Source: a virus. From it: DNA of 64,000 nucleotides. The notes under the pieces were generated by a model, which searched no databases, was not told where the DNA came from, and saw only the letters and a list, made by a program, of their open reading frames with translations. The DNA lies in IMG/VR virus record IMGVR_UViG_3300040801_004562, positions 1 to 64,000 of that record; one strand, given 5' to 3'. The translations under genes were made by a program, and so were the position numbers. Position 1 is the first letter of the stretch. Every line of letters begins with the position of its first letter. This document shows, in pieces, positions 47,488 through 54,236 of this stretch.

Positions 47488-47525
47488 AGGGCCACGGTTT
47501 AAAGTGGCCCTCTCTCCCTCTTTTG
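47488..47525 (+). terminator. Probable terminator
   Basis: AGGGCCAC (47488-47495) and GTGGCCCT (47504-47511) form a perfect stem; the T-tract is broken (CTCTCCCTCTTTT). Confidence 0.65.
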
Positions 47526-47825
47526 CGTTAAGAAGTCTTAAGTTCCGCCCTTCTGCTGCCGATCTCTCTGCTTATATGGGGTTGCCCGGTGGTGGGAACA
47601 GATTGGTCTCTTAAGACTCATTTTGCAAACGTTTGCAAAGATAGACCCCCGAAAATTCTCGCCCCGGGTTCCCCGAAGAAGGTAGAGCTTTCCTTTTATC
47701 CGTATCCAGGGTCCCCACCTCAAGACTTTGAATTGACTCCGGAATCCAACAAATAGCTTGACAACTACTCCCAGGTCGTAGGAGTATCTGACCACCTGAA
47801 ATCTCAACGTTTTGGAGGAGGGTGC
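47526..47825. other. Intergenic leader of the structural operon
   Basis: No gene seen. It contains an exact palindrome (47622-47639), a 9-base inverted repeat AGTCTTAAG (47534) / CTTAAGACT (47610) beside it, and a weak TTGACA (47758) with no convincing -10. Neither promoter family occurs here. Confidence 0.55.
47622..47639. promoter_or_regulatory. 18-bp palindrome site 15 (exact)
   Basis: TTTGCAAACGTTTGCAAA in the leader of the structural operon. Confidence 0.88.
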
Positions 47826-48428
47826 GTGGAGGAGAAAAAAGCTCGAATCGTCGTCAAATCCCATGAGAGGCGTCTTGTTTACGGGGAGGTTTATGCCCCA
47901 CTTCGCGTGGATACCGACGCTGAGGCCATGACTGCTGATGAGATCGAGAAAATGGCGCACAACTTCTTGGCGAGTGGACGAACCGATAAGATTGACGTTC
48001 AACACGGTTTTAAAGAATCGGGTTGTATGGTGGTGGAATCCTTCATTGCGCGAAAGGACGACCCTGACGGTTTTGTGGAGGGAGCGTGGGTTTTGGGCGT
48101 GAAGGTACTTCCAGATGCCTTGTGGGAAGCCGTTAAGTCCGGGGAGCTTAACGGCTTTTCTTTTGCCGGAAATCTGGGGAACAGAATAGAGACCCGATCG
48201 GTGGTTATGATGACCCGACGTCTTGAGGGTGAAACGGAAAAGTCTGCCGACTCCGGTCCCCTCCCTCCCCACGAGCACCACCTTTCCCTTGCCCTTGATC
48301 ATAACGGCAGAATAATTCCCACGGAGAGTGGGGAGACCCTCGGACACCGGCACAATATACGGAAGGCAACTGCGACCGAGCCCGAGTTCGACCATGCCCA
48401 CCGAATGATTCTGATCCAAAACGAATAG
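47826..48428 (+). CDS. XkdF-like prohead protease, N-terminal domain
   Basis: 200 residues with a GTG start and GGAGGAGGG upstream. RLVYGEVYAPLRVDTDAEAMTADEIEKMAHNF near 20-50, DKIDVQHGFKESGCMVVESFI near 58-78, and EGAWVLGVKVLPDALWEAVKSGELNGFSFAG near 88-120 match the XkdF/phage serine protease pattern. H64 (QH) and S73/S116 are candidate catalytic residues. The C-terminus is histidine-rich (HEHHLSLALDHNG, GHRHNI), perhaps metal-binding. Role: cleaving scaffold or capsid during head maturation. Confidence 0.75.
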   Translation: MEEKKARIVVKSHERRLVYGEVYAPLRVDTDAEAMTADEIEKMAHNFLASGRTDKIDVQHGFKESGCMVVESFIARKDDPDGFVEGAWVLGVKVLPDALWEAVKSGELNGFSFAGNLGNRIETRSVVMMTRRLEGETEKSADSGPLPPHEHHLSLALDHNGRIIPTESGETLGHRHNIRKATATEPEFDHAHRMILIQNE

Positions 48429-48437
48429 GAGGACCCA

Positions 48438-49550
48438 ATGCCGGTACGAGTGATTGAGGAGACCGTTGAAAAGGACGTCGCCTTCCTGGAGGACGTTGAC
48501 GTCAAGTTTGTGTCTCTCGTACGTCACGGCGCCAACCAAATGCCTTTTCGGGTTTTGAAATCCGAAAAGACGGAAGGAGGTGATCAAGACATGATGGTGG
48601 TTCAAAGTATTTTGGTTTCGAAGCATGTTGACCCTTCTGCCTTGCCGGAAACGGAAGGGCTGGAATGGTTGTCCGAGGCCAAGATGGATCGAGGACGTGA
48701 GTACGAGAGTTACCGGAAGTTTGACCAGACGGACCTGGACGCCTTTGATGATTCCACCCTGAAAATGGTGAAGCTGCACGATGACGGGGTTTGGGCGCTC
48801 GCCGGGGTTTTGAAGGAGGCCGCCAAGACGGAGAGGGTTCTTACCCTCAACTCGGCCCAGGCGGTCGCTGCGAACAAGATGCCCGTTCCCCCTCTGGATG
48901 AACCGGTACCCCCCACCACTGCTGCGGCGGTGACGTCTTTTCGTGATCTATTCTATTCGGAGCTGGACAGCATGATTGCGGTCCTCACCGGTGCATTGAA
49001 CCAGAGCGGTGGGGATATGAAGAAACGCAAGTCCACCGTCCTCAACGCGCTTGATGCTTTCAGAGCTTTCCTGTCCTTTGGTCTGGATGCTCTGGGCAGC
49101 GAGTCAGCAAAAATGGAGGCCCGAGATCCCGTGGCCAAAGAACCCAAGGAGGTAGAAAAAATGGAATTGTTTAAGACGAAGGAAGAGTTTGCGGAGTCTG
49201 TCACTGCCATCCTGACGGAGACGCTCCCCGGACTCATCGACGAGAAGGTAAGCGAGAAGGTCGAGGCCCTGAAAGCCGCTCTCCAGGAAGAGAAGGCAGC
49301 CAAGACCGAGCCTGCCCCTGCTGCGGAACCCACTGCAGCCAAGTCGGATGACGACCCGATGGAGAAAATTACCGCTGCGGTCGCCAAACTGACAGAGCGT
49401 GTGGACGAGATCGCCCTGAAATGGGACAACGGTCTTGCCACCCAGCCTGCAGGAAACCGGACTGATGAGGCCGCGACAAGCAAATCCGACAAGACTGAGA
49501 CGAAGAGGTCTGTCTTTTCCGGACTTCTTGTTCCCGCGCCCCAGGAATGA
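48438..49550 (+). CDS. XkdF C-terminal/scaffold-like protein
   Basis: 370 residues. The start (FVSLVRHGANQMPFRV near 24-39) is an XkdF-type block. Residues 110-240 are helical and proline-rich (PVPPLDEPVPPTT). The last third (from ME-LFKTKEEFAESV) is a long acidic coiled coil, typical for scaffolding. An internal ribosome site with ATG 49161 could make this part separately. Position between protease and capsid gene supports a scaffold role. Confidence 0.66.
   Translation: MPVRVIEETVEKDVAFLEDVDVKFVSLVRHGANQMPFRVLKSEKTEGGDQDMMVVQSILVSKHVDPSALPETEGLEWLSEAKMDRGREYESYRKFDQTDLDAFDDSTLKMVKLHDDGVWALAGVLKEAAKTERVLTLNSAQAVAANKMPVPPLDEPVPPTTAAAVTSFRDLFYSELDSMIAVLTGALNQSGGDMKKRKSTVLNALDAFRAFLSFGLDALGSESAKMEARDPVAKEPKEVEKMELFKTKEEFAESVTAILTETLPGLIDEKVSEKVEALKAALQEEKAAKTEPAPAAEPTAAKSDDDPMEKITAAVAKLTERVDEIALKWDNGLATQPAGNRTDEAATSKSDKTETKRSVFSGLLVPAPQE
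49161..49550 (+). CDS. Possible internal-start scaffold protein
   Basis: In-frame ATG 49161 inside the XkdF-like gene, preceded by AAGGAGG with good spacing. Product of 129 residues is acidic and helical, matching scaffold proteins made by in-frame internal starts (as Nu3 inside gpC of lambda). The start is inferred, not shown. Confidence 0.5.
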   Translation: MELFKTKEEFAESVTAILTETLPGLIDEKVSEKVEALKAALQEEKAAKTEPAPAAEPTAAKSDDDPMEKITAAVAKLTERVDEIALKWDNGLATQPAGNRTDEAATSKSDKTETKRSVFSGLLVPAPQE

Positions 49551-49588
49551 TCACCCACAACTGATAATTTTTTAGGAGGTAAAAGGCG

Positions 49589-50530
49589 ATGAGCCCGAGT
49601 ACAAAGACTATCCTGGAGAAGGCCGATATGGCGGTTGCCGATCTGGTTTCCAACGGCGGCTACCTGAACCCGATGCAGGCGAACACGTTCATTCGGATGA
49701 TGATTGAACAGCCCACCCTGCTGAATGAAATCCGCGTGGTTCCTATGAACGCGCCGACGATGGAGATCAACAAGATCGGCTTTGCCGACCGGATCCTTCG
49801 TCGCGCTCCTGCCAGCGGCACCGCCCTTTCTGCAAGTGACCGCAGCAAGCCCTCCACCGACAAGGTGGAACTCGCGACGAAAGAGATCATCGCCGAGGTG
49901 CACATTCCGTACGACGTCCTGGAGGATAACATCGAGACCGGGCGCCTGGAAGACACCATCATGGCGCTGATTGCCGAGCGTTCTTCGCTGGACCTGGAAG
50001 AGCTGCTTCTTCAAGGCGACCTCGGCTCAGGGGACAGTTACCTTTCCCTGATGAACGGGATGCTGAATCAGGCGCAGTCCCACGTTGTCGATTTTGTCTC
50101 TGTCCAGCCTACGATCACCAAAGCGGTTTTCAAGGCCGGGCTGAAAACCATGCCCAACAAGTACCTCCGCAATCGGTCCGCGATGCGTTTCTACGTGTCC
50201 CCCCATGCGGAGATTGAGTATGCCGACAGCCTCGCCAACCGTGAAACTCCGTTCGGCGATACCAAGATCACCGGGTGGACCCCGAACTTTGCGTATGGAG
50301 TGCCTGTCAAGGCGGCTGCTTTGATGCCGAATGACAAGTACCTGTTCACATGGCCGAAGAATTTCATTCTGGGTATCCAGCGGAAGATTATGATCGAGAC
50401 CGATCGCGACATCCGTGCCCGAGTGCTGATTGTCGTCCTGACCATGCGGATCGACATCAAGTACGAGGAGGAAGATGCCGTTGTGAAGTGCCTCGGCCTG
50501 AATGTTGGTAACGTTTCCACCACAACGTAA
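49589..50530 (+). CDS. Major capsid protein, HK97 fold
   Basis: 313 residues, AGGAGG upstream. FIRMMIEQPTLLNEIRVVPMNAPTMEINKIGF near 30-65 and the E-loop-like and P-domain segments that follow (VPASGTALSASDRSKPSTDKVELATKEI, VHIPYDVLEDNIETGRLEDTIMALIAERSSLDLEELLLQGD) match HK97-type major capsid proteins. No delta domain is present; the scaffold upstream supplies that role. The last residues NVGNVSTTT carry the threonine tail. Confidence 0.8.
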   Translation: MSPSTKTILEKADMAVADLVSNGGYLNPMQANTFIRMMIEQPTLLNEIRVVPMNAPTMEINKIGFADRILRRAPASGTALSASDRSKPSTDKVELATKEIIAEVHIPYDVLEDNIETGRLEDTIMALIAERSSLDLEELLLQGDLGSGDSYLSLMNGMLNQAQSHVVDFVSVQPTITKAVFKAGLKTMPNKYLRNRSAMRFYVSPHAEIEYADSLANRETPFGDTKITGWTPNFAYGVPVKAAALMPNDKYLFTWPKNFILGIQRKIMIETDRDIRARVLIVVLTMRIDIKYEEEDAVVKCLGLNVGNVSTTT

Positions 50531-50553
50531 TTCGCAGTAGCGGAGGTGAATAG

Positions 50554-50853
50554 ATGTCTTTGCCGAAAGTGACACTGCTCGGAGCCCCTGGAAATACGTA
50601 CACGATCGCCTACGGTACCGGTACCTATGAGTTCACCGCAGGGGTCACCCGGAAGGTTCCAGTACCGATCGCCCTCGAAGCGAGAAAACGGAAGACACGG
50701 GACGGTCGGCCTATGTTCGACATTTCCATGCCTGCCACCATTCTTGACGAGGCTCGGGCTGAAACCAAGGTACGGATTCCCAAGAAGGCGAAAGCCGCCA
50801 GTGAAAAGCAGACTGCACCGGCAGCGCCTCAACAGACCAAGTTAGAGTTGTAG
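50554..50853 (+). CDS. Small protein downstream of capsid, possible decoration protein
   Basis: 99 residues. Beta-rich first half (LPKVTLLGAPGNTYTIAYGTGTYEFTAGVTRKVPVPIA) and a basic end with alanine and glutamine (ASEKQTAPAAPQQTKLEL). Position next to the capsid gene suggests a head accessory or decoration protein, without firm homology. Confidence 0.6.
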   Translation: MSLPKVTLLGAPGNTYTIAYGTGTYEFTAGVTRKVPVPIALEARKRKTRDGRPMFDISMPATILDEARAETKVRIPKKAKAASEKQTAPAAPQQTKLEL

Positions 50854-50855
50854 CC

Positions 50856-51443
50856 ATGGCTCTTACCACCCATATCGGCGGGGGCGAATCCGACAGCTTC
50901 GTTACAGTTGAAGAGGCTGACGGCATCGTTGATTCCCTCTTTACTGACGCCAGTTTCTGGGAGGATTTATCGGAAACCCAGAAGGAGCTGCGGCTGCAGT
51001 TGGGAGCCCAGTTGCTGGGACATTTCCCGTTGCGGGGGCGTCCGGTATTCAGGAATCAGCGTCTGTGCTTTCCCCGTGATTGCGTGCCCTACGGACAACG
51101 GTTCTCAATCCCTGCTGACGTCAAAAAGGCCCAGGTCTGGCTCGCGGCCGATGCTGTTCACCGCGCCCTTTCCTCCCTGCCTGATGCTGAAGCCGGGCTT
51201 CCGTCGTTGTACGGCAGGCCGTCGCAGATCTCCCTCGGTGGCCTCCTGTCGGTTTCTTTTTCCGGGGACTCCACGGCTGGGGGATCTCTCGTCGAGCGGA
51301 TCGCTGCCTCCCTTCCCTTCACAATCCAGATGCAGATGAAAAAGTATATGGCCCAGATCCGTGGGGGATCTGTTGGAGAGGAGCGAACTTTGTCCACTAC
51401 CACAACGGTTTTGGTGACCCCAACGACCACCACGACGATTTAG
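50856..51443 (+). CDS. Head-tail connector/adaptor-like protein with threonine tail
   Basis: 195 residues. DSFVTVEEADGIVDSLF and DVKKAQVWLAADAVHRALSSLP near 90-112 follow the helical pattern of gp6/gp15-type adaptor proteins that join the portal to the tail. The C-terminus RTLSTTTTVLVTPTTTTTI is the longest threonine tail in the window, with two blocks of Thr separated by LVTP. Homology is by pattern and position. Confidence 0.65.
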   Translation: MALTTHIGGGESDSFVTVEEADGIVDSLFTDASFWEDLSETQKELRLQLGAQLLGHFPLRGRPVFRNQRLCFPRDCVPYGQRFSIPADVKKAQVWLAADAVHRALSSLPDAEAGLPSLYGRPSQISLGGLLSVSFSGDSTAGGSLVERIAASLPFTIQMQMKKYMAQIRGGSVGEERTLSTTTTVLVTPTTTTTI

Positions 51444-51458
51444 TATGGAGGTGCTGAA

Positions 51459-51623
51459 ATGACCATTGGAAAAGGTACCGGACGATCCGGCCCCACGATC
51501 GGTTCCGGGAAGAGCGCTGGACCGATCGGTTCGAGTAAATCGATACACGGCTCAGCCCTGACACTCGATCAGGACAAAACAAAAGTCGGGTATCCTCTGA
51601 CCACCACCACAACCGCCGGTTAA
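51459..51623 (+). CDS. 54-residue Gly/Ser/Thr-rich protein with threonine tail
   Basis: ATG 51459 follows TGGAGG; the frame ends TAA 51623. MTIGKGTGRSGPTIGSGKSAG is glycine- and serine-rich and the end PLTTTTTAG is a threonine block. Short enough to be missed by gene callers. Located among connector genes, so likely virion-associated. Confidence 0.65.
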   Translation: MTIGKGTGRSGPTIGSGKSAGPIGSSKSIHGSALTLDQDKTKVGYPLTTTTTAG

Positions 51624-51636
51624 CCTGGAGCCTGAC

Positions 51637-52017
51637 GTGTCCCTGTTTTCCCAGATCATCCCCCCGACGAAGTGGGTGGTTTCTCAGCTTCTGTTTGATC
51701 AGAACTTTGCAGAAGACGTGACGCTGAGAATCCGTACTGGGCAGGCGTTCGACCCGACGGATGGGTTCGTGGTTGATCAATACACGGATTATCCTCTCCG
51801 GGCTGTTCGGATGCGGCACACCCAGGAGAGTGTTGGTGTTTCCTCTTCTGACGTCGAGATCGGAGACACTCTGTTCTTTTTCGGGATTGATGGTTTCCCT
51901 GTGGAGTGCTCAACCAAAGACGTCATCATTGATAGCGACGGTGTTGAATTTGGGATCAAAGGAATAGATCACATCTTTGCAGTTGCCGTGGCCATTACGG
52001 TAGTTGGTGCCCAATGA
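51637..52017 (+). CDS. Head closure/stopper-like protein
   Basis: 126 residues, GTG start. The middle (RIRTGQAFDPTDGFVVDQYTDYPLRAVRMRHTQESV) resembles small beta-barrel head-completion proteins placed between the adaptor and the tail. It overlaps the next gene by 4 bases. Assignment is by place and length. Confidence 0.55.
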   Translation: MSLFSQIIPPTKWVVSQLLFDQNFAEDVTLRIRTGQAFDPTDGFVVDQYTDYPLRAVRMRHTQESVGVSSSDVEIGDTLFFFGIDGFPVECSTKDVIIDSDGVEFGIKGIDHIFAVAVAITVVGAQ

Positions 52018-52424
52018 TCGAGACGTCGGTAGAAATAGATGGGTTGGCTGTTGTACTCAGAGCACTGGAGTCCATCCCTGATGCTTTTGCCGCTGGGGTT
52101 TTCGACTCGGCCAAGACGTTGCGACTCCTTGCCCAGGGGAGAACCCCATACAAGACTGGTCACGCGAAGCGAAGCTGGGGAGCGGTAGAGACCGCTGCAG
52201 GCGGGTACTCCTTCAAAAACCCTGTTGATTACACGGTGACCCTTGAAGAAGGTGGCTACCCGAGAGCAGGGCCGAGAACCATTGAAGTTGACGGACAGGT
52301 TTACAGCCGACAAGCAGTACGGGGAATTCTGACCCCCCTTGTCAGCCAAGACAGAACGTTGACCAGGATTGCCCAACTCATAGCCGACGAGATCGAGCGG
52401 GGAATAAACCGTGCAGGAACGTGA
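52014..52424 (+). CDS. HK97 gp10-like neck/tail completion protein
   Basis: 136 residues. TPYKTGHAKRSWGAVETAAGGYSFKNPVDYTVTLEEGGYPRAG near 43-84 is the pattern of HK97 gp10-type proteins (TP-x-x-TG-x-x-x-x-SW, VDYA-x-x-x-E-x-G), which complete the neck. Role inferred from the family; it overlaps both neighbours. Confidence 0.75.
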   Translation: MIETSVEIDGLAVVLRALESIPDAFAAGVFDSAKTLRLLAQGRTPYKTGHAKRSWGAVETAAGGYSFKNPVDYTVTLEEGGYPRAGPRTIEVDGQVYSRQAVRGILTPLVSQDRTLTRIAQLIADEIERGINRAGT

Positions 52425-52857
52425 GAAGATCGTTGTTCGACTCTGGCAGTTGCTGAGTGGCGTTTCTGGGGTCCGTATGACCTCCAGGAATCCCATCAAC
52501 CCGCCAAGAGAATCGGATCTACCTTGCATCAATTTCTTCGAGATGGCCGATACCGTCAAGGATGTACAGAAAAGAGGGGCCTCCCAATTCCCCGCCTACA
52601 AGCGTGAGCTGTCCGTTGTAATAGAAGCGTTCCAGGTTGGAGAATCGGAGCATGCGGCCTCCAGTGCAGTCGTTGACTTCATGTCCGAAATAAAAAAGAG
52701 CATTTATTCCAGCGGGGTCACTCTCGGGCTTCCTGGAGTTGAGATCGTTGAGAAAGACGCCGGAAGGATACTGAGGCCCCCCGGACTCGAAAAGGTTGCC
52801 GGTTTGGGGATCTCGGTTGGAATCCGTTATATCGAAGATGTCTCGAAACTGTTTTAA
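52411..52857 (+). CDS. Tail terminator-like protein
   Basis: 148 residues, GTG start. Lies between the gp10-like gene and the tail tube gene, the normal place of the tail terminator. KRELSVVIEAFQVGESEHAASSAVVDFMSEIKKSIYSS near 66-103 matches the alpha/beta fold of such proteins. No strong sequence match known. Confidence 0.6.
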   Translation: MQEREKIVVRLWQLLSGVSGVRMTSRNPINPPRESDLPCINFFEMADTVKDVQKRGASQFPAYKRELSVVIEAFQVGESEHAASSAVVDFMSEIKKSIYSSGVTLGLPGVEIVEKDAGRILRPPGLEKVAGLGISVGIRYIEDVSKLF

Positions 52858-52858
52858 A

Positions 52859-52876
52859 ATTGCAAACGTTTGCAAA
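52859..52876. promoter_or_regulatory. 18-bp palindrome site 16 (one mismatch)
   Basis: ATTGCAAACGTTTGCAAA, just after the tail terminator stop and overlapping the leader of the tail tube gene (TGGAGG follows). Confidence 0.82.
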
Positions 52877-52892
52877 ATGGAGGACTTAAATC

Positions 52893-53435
52893 ATGCCTGC
52901 TAACCCGCACAGTACGACCCTCTACCAGCTCGGGAAGGGCATTCTGTACATTGCAGAATGGAATGGATCGACTCCGCCCGATGTTGGTGCCTTCTCAGAC
53001 GTCGGCAACTGCCCCCGTTTTGAGGTGGAGGTCTCCGAGGAGAAGCTGGACCACTACAGCTCCCGGTCCGGAGTCAAGCAGAAGGACAAGACCGTTACCC
53101 TGGAGATTGGGTACACGGTGAACTTTGATCTGGATGAGGTTTCTATCGGCAACCTCGCCCGGTACCTGCGCGGCACCCTTACCGGGAGCAAGATCAATGC
53201 GCTGACGGCCCTGGACAAGGAGTACGCTCTGAAGTTTGTCTCCGACAACCCGGTCGGGGAGAACGAGAAATGGGAGATGTGGCGCGTCCGACTGACCCCT
53301 GGAGGACCCTTCAACCTGATTTCTGACGAGTGGAACGTGATGTCCTTCTCCGGTGAAGGTCTTGCCGACACCACGAATCACGCTATCAGCCCGTACTTTG
53401 ACGTGAGCTGGTTCACCACCACTACCACAGTATAA
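52893..53435 (+). CDS. Major tail tube protein with threonine tail
   Basis: 180 residues. LYQLGKGILYIAEWNG near 10-25, CPRFEVEVSEEKLDHYSSRSGVKQKDKTVTLEIGYTVNFDLDE near 44-86 and a beta-rich body match tail tube proteins, which polymerise into the tail around the tape measure. It ends in SWFTTTTTV, one of the clearest threonine tails. One tail tube gene and no sheath fits a siphovirus. Confidence 0.8.
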   Translation: MPANPHSTTLYQLGKGILYIAEWNGSTPPDVGAFSDVGNCPRFEVEVSEEKLDHYSSRSGVKQKDKTVTLEIGYTVNFDLDEVSIGNLARYLRGTLTGSKINALTALDKEYALKFVSDNPVGENEKWEMWRVRLTPGGPFNLISDEWNVMSFSGEGLADTTNHAISPYFDVSWFTTTTTV

Positions 53436-53568
53436 GTCGAGACCGCTCAACGTCCGCACTTCCCGGTGCAAGGCGGAGCACCCTCGGCACCCACCTGATT
53501 CAGTTTAATGGCGCAGACCTTCTGGCCGCAAGCCCACGAAGCTGCGTAACATTATGAATGGAGGCAAC

Positions 53569-53961
53569 ATGACGGACCCCACACCCACGAGGGACCCCCT
53601 CGAAGTTTTATTCCCTGAAAAAACTCTGACCGCCAGCGGTCTTACCATCAAAATTACCCCCCTGAGTTTGCAGAATCTGCCCAAGGTTGTGGAGGCATTC
53701 GGTGTCCTTATGCGACTTGCCGAGGCCAATATGCCGCCCTCTCAGATTGCAACGGCGGCGATGAAAGAGCTGCTCGAAATCTTACCCTATTGCCTTGACG
53801 TTCCGATTGAGAAAATTCCCGCTTCTTTGGCCCCCGAGATAATTGATATCGTTCTTGATCAAAACTTGACCGAGGCCGTCGTGGGAAAGTGGACAGCTCT
53901 GATCCAAAGAATCGCAAAGTCCGTCACGCAGGGTCAGAGCCAAATAGTGACAGAACACTAA
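53569..53961 (+). CDS. Tail assembly chaperone, short form (gpG-like)
   Basis: 130 residues from ATG 53569 (GGAGG). MTDPTPTRDPLEVLFPEKTLTASGLTIKITPLSLQNLPKVVEAF near 1-45 is the N-terminal domain of lambda G-like chaperones. The frame contains the heptamer G-GGA-AAG at 53883-53889, from which a -1 shift leads into the downstream frame. Role: keeping the tape measure and tube from aggregating. Confidence 0.82.
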   Translation: MTDPTPTRDPLEVLFPEKTLTASGLTIKITPLSLQNLPKVVEAFGVLMRLAEANMPPSQIATAAMKELLEILPYCLDVPIEKIPASLAPEIIDIVLDQNLTEAVVGKWTALIQRIAKSVTQGQSQIVTEH

Positions 53962-54236
53962 GCGAACTTGTTGCCCTGCACGTGGAGTTGCTCATCAGTG
54001 AGGGGCACAGCTTCTCTGAGATCAAAGGATACTCGTTTCCGCAACTCCTGCTTTTTGTCAGCCTGATCCATGACAGATGGCGGAGGGAGGCCGAGGCCAT
54101 CCGATCCCAGGACGGGAAAAAGACCGATGGCGACGAAGGACGTACAATTAAGACTAGTTATCTCGGCCGTAAACGAGGCCGGGGCGAAGCTGAAGGAAAT
54201 CGGAAACCAGCTAAGCTCCGTCAGCAAAAACGCTGA
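53889..54236 (+). CDS. Tail assembly chaperone, frameshift extension (gpT-like)
   Basis: 115 codons read after a -1 shift at 53883-53889; shared with the short form, the fused product would be about 222 residues. The frame reads VDSSDPKNRKVRHAGSEP then a helical body (LSELVALHVELLISEGHSFSEIKGYSFPQLLLFVSLIHDRW). It ends inside the tape measure gene. As a standalone gene it has no ribosome site, which supports frameshifting. Confidence 0.82.
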   Translation: MDSSDPKNRKVRHAGSEPNSDRTLSELVALHVELLISEGHSFSEIKGYSFPQLLLFVSLIHDRWRREAEAIRSQDGKKTDGDEGRTIKTSYLGRKRGRGEAEGNRKPAKLRQQKR

